A stretch of 64,000 bases of DNA. Origin: Halorubrum sp. BV1 (GTDB lineage: Archaea > Halobacteriota > Halobacteria > Halobacteriales > Haloferacaceae). The stretch covers positions 62,001-126,000 of the forward strand of contig NZ_JQKV01000002.1 of the NCBI RefSeq assembly GCF_000746205.1, in the 5' to 3' direction. Positions 59,089 to 64,000 of the stretch are shown one piece after another (positions within the stretch are counted from its first letter, which is position 1; each line of letters begins with the position of its first letter). The notes beneath the pieces are model-generated. The model saw only the letters and a list, made by a program, of their open reading frames with translations, was not told the origin of the DNA and searched no databases. The position numbers and the translations under genes were made by a program.

Positions 59089-59844
59089 CTACCGCCCCGC
59101 TTCCCGGTCCCGGCACCGACGAGATGTGATCGCCTCCTTCGAGCGGAACCGGCAGCCGCAAGCGGTACAGCGGACGAACGGGTCGCCGGAGGTGGTTTCG
59201 AGTCGGTGGTCGCCCACCTCGAAGGGACGCGTCACGACGCGCGGCCGGATCCGGTCGGGGATGGGCGTCGATGCGGACTCGCTCAGCGCGGCCCGCACGG
59301 CGATGGTGTCGACGTCGACCGCGTCCCAGCGCGGGGCGTCGAGGGCGGCCTCGCGGTCCGCCACCTCGGTCCAGCCGGTGACGACGACCGGCGAGTTCGT
59401 CTCGGTGTCGCCCACGACGACGACGAACCGGATCCCGCCGTCGACCATCGCGAACCGCCACCCGTCGGTGCGGTTCCAGCGGAGCTGTCCGCGGCGGATC
59501 GCGTCGCTCACGGTTCGCGTCGACACGTACCGGCCGGGCTGTTCGAGTCGCTCGCGGAAGTGATCGGTCAGCGCGTACAGCCCCGGGTCCCGCAGCGGCG
59601 GGTCCTCGGGCGTTCTGGCGACCGCGTCTCTCTGTGTCTCGGTCGCTCCCGAGGTGCGAGAGCGATCAGGATGCGGCTGAGAGCGAGACCGACGCCGAGG
59701 GGGTACGCCCGGCCGGGAGCGCGCTCCCGAGTCGCCCTGTCGTGTGTCGGGAGCCGCGGGAGCGGCCGTGGAAGCGGTCCGACGATCCGTCGATCCGGGC
59801 CCGAGGGGCTCCGCGTCCCCCGACCCGCCCTGTCGGGATGCCAC
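59089..59844 (-). CDS. Uncharacterised haloarchaeal protein with C-terminal zinc ribbon
   Basis: A 251-residue protein; GTG start. The first ~80 residues are disordered and basic, and the true start could be later. The middle (LTDHFRERL, SDAIRRGQLRW, IRFVVVVGDTETNSPVVVTGW) resembles DUF4258-type domains, which are small RNase/toxin-like folds, by layout only. The C-terminus ends VRCTACGCRFRSKEAITSRRC, a probable zinc ribbon. Function unknown. I would not assign toxin activity without a structural match. Confidence 0.6.
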   Translation of the reverse strand: MASRQGGSGDAEPLGPGSTDRRTASTAAPAAPDTRQGDSGARSRPGVPPRRRSRSQPHPDRSRTSGATETQRDAVARTPEDPPLRDPGLYALTDHFRERLEQPGRYVSTRTVSDAIRRGQLRWNRTDGWRFAMVDGGIRFVVVVGDTETNSPVVVTGWTEVADREAALDAPRWDAVDVDTIAVRAALSESASTPIPDRIRPRVVTRPFEVGDHRLETTSGDPFVRCTACGCRFRSKEAITSRRCRDREAGR

Positions 59845-59995
59845 TGAGTGACCGTACAGAGCCCGGTCTTAAGTGTGTTACGACGACACACGAATTGGAC
59901 GTCGTGAGGGGCCATCGCTGTCGGCCGATCTCTTTCGTTTCGCGTCCGCACGCCTCGCGGCCCGGTGTCGCACCCTCCGCCGTCCCGCAAAGCGT

Positions 59996-60373
59996 ATGTC
60001 GCCGCCGCGAGACGGCAGGGACGTGAACACCGACAACACCCTCCTCAACGCGGTCATCGGCGCGGTCGCGACGATCGGTCTCTCGTTTCTCGGCGTCTCG
60101 CCCGTGATCGGCGGCGCGATAGCGGCGTACCTCGAAGGCGGCGAGAGCGGCAACGGGATTCGGATCGGCGCGCTCTCCGGACTGATCGCCTCGCTTCCGG
60201 TCGCCGTGATACTCGCCGCTGCGCTCGTCTTCCTCCCGCTTACCGGCGACATCGGCGTCGCGATCGGCGGCTTCGTCCTCGTGTTCGTCGTCGTCGCCAT
60301 CGGCGTCGGCTTCACCGTCGCGTTGAGCGCGCTCGGCGGCCTCATCGGGGCGTATCTGAAAGAGAACGCGTAG
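59996..60373 (+). CDS. DUF5518 family membrane protein
   Basis: A 125-residue haloarchaeal protein with three to four helices, Gly-rich and symmetric: NAVIGAVATIGLSFLGVSPV, GGAIAAYLEGG and LSALGGLIGAYLKE are the recognised DUF5518 blocks. ATG (MSPPRDGRDV) or a GTG 27 nt later may be the start. No function is established for the family. Confidence 0.8.
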   Translation: MSPPRDGRDVNTDNTLLNAVIGAVATIGLSFLGVSPVIGGAIAAYLEGGESGNGIRIGALSGLIASLPVAVILAAALVFLPLTGDIGVAIGGFVLVFVVVAIGVGFTVALSALGGLIGAYLKENA

Positions 60374-60440
60374 GCACGCGCACCGGCGACCCCGCCGTCC
60401 GATGGCAAGGACTAACGCCGACGGTCACCGAGCCGAACGC

Positions 60441-61391
60441 ATGCCAGCGGATCTCACAGCAGCCGCGGAGACCGCCGTCGAACAGTGTCTGAACGTCGAA
60501 GCGGACGAGTCCGTCGTCGTGGTCACGGACGACCGGCGCGAGGCGATCGGCGAGGCGCTGTACGCGGCCGCGGCGGCCGTCACCGACGACGCGACGATCC
60601 TCCGATACCCGCCCGCCGAGCAGCACGGGACCGAACCGCCCGCGCCGGTCGCGGCCGCGATGGCAGAGAGCGACGCCTTCCTCGCGCCAACCACGAAGAG
60701 CCTGAGCCACACGCGCGCTCGGGGTGCGGCCTGTGACGCCGGGGCGCGCGGCGCGACGCTCCCCGGGATCACGGCGGACGTGTTCACGACCGGACTCGAC
60801 GCCGACTACGCCGCGATCGACGCCGCCTGCGACGATATGCTGGCGCAGGTCGGCGACGCCGCGGAGGTCCGCGTCACCTCGCCGGCTGGCACCGACATCA
60901 CCGTCGGGATCGGCGACCGCGAGTGGCTCGCGGACACCGGATCGGTCCGCGAGCCCGGCGACTTCTCGAACCTCCCGGCCGGCGAGGTGTTCGTCGCCCC
61001 CGAGACGGCGACCGGAACGTTCGTCATCGACGGGACGATGATGCCGCACGGGCTGCTCGACGAGGACCAGACGCTGCGGTTCGAGGTCGACGACGGCCGC
61101 GTCACGGCCATCGACGACGACGCGGTCAGAGCCGAGGTCGAGACCGCAGCGGAGTCTGTCGGCGACGCCGCCTACACGCTCGCCGAACTCGGGATCGGGA
61201 CCAACGTCGGGGTCGAAGAGTTGGTCGGATCGGTCCTCTTAGACGAGAAGGCGGCCGGAACCGTCCACATCGCGATCGGTGACAACGCCGGGATCGGCGG
61301 GGACACAGACGCGCCGATCCACCTCGACGGGATACTCCGCGACCCGACCGTCTACGCCGACGGCGACGAGATCGACCTGCCGACGGCCTGA
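60441..61391 (+). CDS. M29 family aminopeptidase (leucyl aminopeptidase-like)
   Basis: A 316-residue metal aminopeptidase. The C-terminal metal block is clear: ELGIGTNVGVEELVGSVLLD (Glu), GTVHIAIGDNAGIGG (His) and PIHLDGILRDP (His, Asp). The N-terminal half is the open alpha/beta lobe. It is shorter than bacterial AmpS/AmpT (~410), as in the haloarchaeal branch. It removes N-terminal residues from peptides in the cytoplasm. An ATG 39 nt upstream is possible; I chose the one at the typical MPADLTAAAETA start. Confidence 0.9.
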   Translation: MPADLTAAAETAVEQCLNVEADESVVVVTDDRREAIGEALYAAAAAVTDDATILRYPPAEQHGTEPPAPVAAAMAESDAFLAPTTKSLSHTRARGAACDAGARGATLPGITADVFTTGLDADYAAIDAACDDMLAQVGDAAEVRVTSPAGTDITVGIGDREWLADTGSVREPGDFSNLPAGEVFVAPETATGTFVIDGTMMPHGLLDEDQTLRFEVDDGRVTAIDDDAVRAEVETAAESVGDAAYTLAELGIGTNVGVEELVGSVLLDEKAAGTVHIAIGDNAGIGGDTDAPIHLDGILRDPTVYADGDEIDLPTA

Positions 61392-61461
61392 CCGGTCGAC
61401 TTTCTCATCTTCCGACGGGCACGCGGTCGCATCGGCACCCGCTCCGCGACCGCGACGCTCC

Positions 61462-62442
61462 TCACTCCCGCTCCGCGAGCGCGACGGCCGTCACGTCGCG
61501 GACGCCGATCACCTGATGTCGCCAGCCATCGCCCGCGTCGACACAGAGCGTGCCGGCCGCCGTGACCGCGACCGCGACGCCCGGACCGTATCCGAGCGCG
61601 ACCGCCTCTTCGTCGACCGGAAGCTCCGTCTCGCGCCACGCGTCCCGGTCCCAGTCGTCGCCGGTGTCGGAGTCGTCTCGACCGTCGCGGACGAGCAGGT
61701 CGCCGTCGACGACCGCCGTCGCGTGGCCGTCGCCGTCGGCGGCGACGACCGTCGCGTCGCCCCCCTGCGTCGTCATCCAACCGTTGCCGAGCCAGTAGAG
61801 GCCAGTTCCGGTCGCCGCGAGCGGCATCCCCGCGCCCGCCACGTCGCGCGCGTCGTCGAGCCCGACCGACGCGAGCGACCACCCAGAATCGGCGGCGGAG
61901 TCGGCCGTGATGCGATGGACCCCGTCCGCGGCCGCGACGAGCGGACCGTCGACCGCACGCGGCTCGGCGACCTCGCCGATTCGCGTCGACGTTACAGTGA
62001 ACGCGGGGGGCGACCCGTCGTCTTCCGAGTCTGCGTCTGCCGTCGTCTCGACTGTGACGCGGTCGATACCCCCCTCTTCCGTGGCGACGCAGAACGCGTC
62101 GCCACCGGCTCGCGCGCCGTCGTCGGTCGTCTCGCCACCGACGCCGATCGCGACCACCGGCTCGTCGGTGACGGTGACGGGGTCGATCGCGTCGTCGACA
62201 AGGGAGACACGAAGCCCGTCCGAAGACGCGATACCGAGGAGGGCCGGAGCGCTCTCGCGAGGGAGGACGGCGACGTCGCGAGCGGGCTCGCGCGTCACCA
62301 TGTCGAACGCGCCGATCTTGTCGGCCGAGAACGCGACTCTCACGAGTCCGGTCTCCGTTGCGACGTACGCGTCAGTTCGCCCGGCGTTCCCGGCGTACAC
62401 GCGTTTTTCTTCGATCGAGATGTCGTCTTCCGCGGGTGCCAT
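61462..62442 (-). CDS. HVO_0234-type beta-propeller protein
   Basis: A 326-residue protein of repeated beta-strands (blades spaced at about 40-50 residues) with the haloarchaeal family's start DISIEEKRVYAGNAGRTDAYVATE. Repeating patterns such as GLYWLGNGWM and GDGHATAVVDGDLLVRDG suggest a beta-propeller. No catalytic motif. ATG start (MAPAEDDISIEE). No function is assigned to the family. It is divergent from the Gate-domain gene across a spacer with tandem repeats. Confidence 0.85.
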   Translation of the reverse strand: MAPAEDDISIEEKRVYAGNAGRTDAYVATETGLVRVAFSADKIGAFDMVTREPARDVAVLPRESAPALLGIASSDGLRVSLVDDAIDPVTVTDEPVVAIGVGGETTDDGARAGGDAFCVATEEGGIDRVTVETTADADSEDDGSPPAFTVTSTRIGEVAEPRAVDGPLVAAADGVHRITADSAADSGWSLASVGLDDARDVAGAGMPLAATGTGLYWLGNGWMTTQGGDATVVAADGDGHATAVVDGDLLVRDGRDDSDTGDDWDRDAWRETELPVDEEAVALGYGPGVAVAVTAAGTLCVDAGDGWRHQVIGVRDVTAVALAERE

Positions 62443-62517
62443 TGGGGGCCGATTCGGCGGGGGGACTGATAAGCCCCGCGCGGGCCGCGTCTCCGAAGCG
62501 AGTCCGACGTGTGGATC

Positions 62518-62569
62518 CAGCGTGCGGGTGCGGCGTGCGGCTCCAGCGTGCGGGTGCGGCGTGCGGCTC
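62518..62569. repeat. Two perfect 26-bp tandem copies
   Basis: The unit at 62518-62543 is repeated exactly at 62544-62569 and contains a shorter inner repeat (gcgtgcgg). It lies in the 207-bp spacer between two divergent genes and is non-coding in the genes I call. No further copies are seen. Confidence 0.85.
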
Positions 62570-62649
62570 CGAATTCGCGACCGCGCCGGCGGGCCGGTGC
62601 GTCCGAACGTTCCGATGGCCATTTGACCGCCGGCCACGTTATTTCACCC

Positions 62650-63633
62650 GTGCAATCGGTCGTCGCCGAACTCCTCTCACTCCTCGCCGAGGTCGCCCCG
62701 CGGCTGGCGCGGATATCGGCGTTCATCGCGGCCGGCGTCTTCGCCGCGAACGTCGCCGTCGCGTTCGGACTCGTCCGCTACGTCGCCGGACTCTCCGGCC
62801 GGCTCACCCGCCCCGCCAACCTGCCGAACGAAGTCGGCACGGCGATCCTGACGACCGCGGCGTCGACGACGGCGGGCTACGCGACGCTCGCCGAGTACCG
62901 CGAGTCGGGGCTGCTCGACGACCGGGCGACGCTCGTCGCCGTGGTCATCAACACGTTCTTCGGGTTCGTCCAGCACGTGTTCACCTACTACGTCCCCGTG
63001 ATGATCCCGATCCTCGGCACCGAGGTCGGCGTGGTGTACGTCTCAGCGCGCGCCGGGATCGCCCTCGCCATCACGGTCACGGGCGTGTTGTTGGGCGGCC
63101 TGTTCCTCTCCGAACGCAACGTCGACCGCGCGGCCCTCGCGGACGTCGAGGCCGGCGGACCCGAAGACGACGACCGCGGGTCTCGCGAGCGCGTCCGCGA
63201 CGCCGCGACGAAATCGTGGGCGACGCTCCGGCGGATCGTGCCGCGGCTCGCGGTCGTGTACGTCGTCGTGATCGGATTGGTCACGAACTACGACGTCGAC
63301 TCACTGACGAGGATCGCCGAGCCGATCACCGGGGTGCTCGGACTTCCCGGGGAGGCCGTCCCCGTCATCGCTGTCTACACGCTCGATACGACCGCCGGTG
63401 CCGTGACTATCGCCGGAGCAGAGCCGGGTACGTTCACGACCCGAACCGCGGTGGCAACGCTTCTCATCGGCGGAATCTTGTCTTTTGCCGTCTCCACGTT
63501 CCGGCGGTCGATCCCCTTCCAGTACGGGATCTGGGGTGCCGAGTTCGGCACGAAAGTGATCGCCGTCAACACCGCGTTGAAGCTCTGCTTTATCTCGCTC
63601 ACCGTCGCGCTGCTCCTCGCGCCGGTGTGGTGA
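62650..63633 (+). CDS. Nucleoside-recognition (Gate) domain membrane protein
   Basis: A 327-residue protein with eight to nine helices and two Gate-like repeats. GTG start (VQSVVAELLSLLAEVAP). Gate features are NLPNEVGTAILTTAASTTAGYATLAEY and the second-half LPGEAVPVIAVYTLDTTAGAV (quoted in part). A charged cytoplasmic segment (about 155-190) lies between the halves. Gate proteins occur in nucleoside and sporulation transport systems; the substrate is not known. Confidence 0.88.
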   Translation: MQSVVAELLSLLAEVAPRLARISAFIAAGVFAANVAVAFGLVRYVAGLSGRLTRPANLPNEVGTAILTTAASTTAGYATLAEYRESGLLDDRATLVAVVINTFFGFVQHVFTYYVPVMIPILGTEVGVVYVSARAGIALAITVTGVLLGGLFLSERNVDRAALADVEAGGPEDDDRGSRERVRDAATKSWATLRRIVPRLAVVYVVVIGLVTNYDVDSLTRIAEPITGVLGLPGEAVPVIAVYTLDTTAGAVTIAGAEPGTFTTRTAVATLLIGGILSFAVSTFRRSIPFQYGIWGAEFGTKVIAVNTALKLCFISLTVALLLAPVW

Positions 63634-63704
63634 GGCGCGGTCGGGAACCCCAGGCACGGCGGCGCGGAAACAGGGCGGCACGACGGTGCAGTGCCCGCGA
63701 AAGC

Positions 63705-64000
63705 CTATCCCGAGTTCCGAAGCGGCTGTGTCTCGCCGTAGGTGAGCGTCCGCCAGACCCACTCGACGGGGCCGAACCGGTAGCGGCGCAGCCAGAGCAC
63801 CGAGAGCGCGATCTGGACCGCCCACACACCGAGGACCAGCGCGTACTGTTCGACGCGAGTCACGGAGCCGAACAGCCCGAGCCCGTGTCCGTAGAAGACC
63901 GTGGTGGCGATCACGGTCTGTAAGAGATAGTTCGTGAACGCCGTCCGGCCGACCGCGGCGAGCGCGTTCGTCGCCAGACCGTCGGGCCGTCGCCGGACGT
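63705..64000 (-). CDS. DUF418 family membrane protein (C-terminal part; N-terminus outside window)
   Basis: The visible C-terminal ~97 residues contain the DUF418 signature AVGRTAFTNYLLQT, then IATTVFYGHGLGLFG, and end VEWVWRTLTYGE, as in YeiB-like proteins. Two to three membrane helices are present in this part. The gene continues beyond the right edge. It is probably a membrane transporter or acyltransferase-like protein, with function unproven. Confidence 0.9.
   Translation of the reverse strand, partial: VRRRPDGLATNALAAVGRTAFTNYLLQTVIATTVFYGHGLGLFGSVTRVEQYALVLGVWAVQIALSVLWLRRYRFGPVEWVWRTLTYGETQPLRNSG

Overview
The window is a 64 kb stretch of haloarchaeal chromosome. The DNA is GC-rich, the predicted proteins are strongly acidic (Asp/Glu-rich), and several genes have TATA boxes about 25 nt upstream of the start codon, as in leaderless haloarchaeal transcripts. 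Archaeal-only informational genes are present (L44e, S27e, aIF2-alpha, Nop10, the diadenylate cyclase DacZ, Rad25/XPB) together with haloarchaeal families (HVO_0758-type zinc finger, HVO_0234-type beta-propeller, DUF5518, MTH865). The gene content fits Halorubrum or a close relative. That genus call is an inference; I had no rRNA to read.

Layout. 0-9.7 kb: a truncated ABC-2 type ATPase gene, a membrane protein, a decayed aldehyde dehydrogenase gene, a kinase-like protein, tRNA-Arg(CCT) with extra copies of its 3' end nearby, tatA, a peroxiredoxin, gyrB-gyrA and an RNA-ligase-like protein. 9.9-18.2 kb: iron alcohol dehydrogenase, MATE and EamA-type transporters, a two-domain glyoxalase-family protein, and a minus-strand set L44e, S27e, aIF2-alpha, Nop10, PAC2, thiolase, DUF35. 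18.3-30.4 kb: cyclase, methylmalonyl-CoA epimerase and mutase, FNT and PiT transporters, a protein with an exceptional valine-every-four-residues repeat, a methyltransferase, a phosphoesterase, a thioredoxin-reductase-like protein, and small proteins. 28.5-31.6 kb: a DUF59 protein and an amidohydrolase, divergent from a zinc alcohol dehydrogenase, with a 21-bp palindrome between them. 31.7-40.2 kb: mscS-dacZ, aldo/keto reductase, MFS transporter, a GpgS-like glycosyltransferase and several haloarchaeal unknowns.

40.3-46.3 kb: a lactate-oxidation locus, with lutC-lutB on the minus strand and a fused FAD/Fe-S D-lactate dehydrogenase on the plus strand. 46.5-50.8 kb: a possible nuclease (DUF5787-like), Nudix hydrolase, S10-like protein, M20 amidohydrolase, and an HTH/membrane pair. 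50.8-56.3 kb: a geranylgeranyl reductase family protein and a complete two-permease/one-ATPase nucleoside-type ABC transporter without an adjacent binding protein. 56.3-64 kb: a Rad25-type helicase, several haloarchaeal families, an M29 aminopeptidase, a Gate-domain membrane protein and the C-terminal end of a DUF418 protein.

I see no rRNA, CRISPR array, insertion sequence or provirus. The only stretch above 300 bases without an intact gene (1843-2225) holds the aldehyde dehydrogenase remnant. The best leads are the propane-monooxygenase-type accessory trio lacking its monooxygenase, the rare-codon tract over the gyrB TOPRIM motif, the period-4 repeat protein, the RNA-ligase-like protein without a recognisable nucleotidyl lysine, and the tRNA-end copies.
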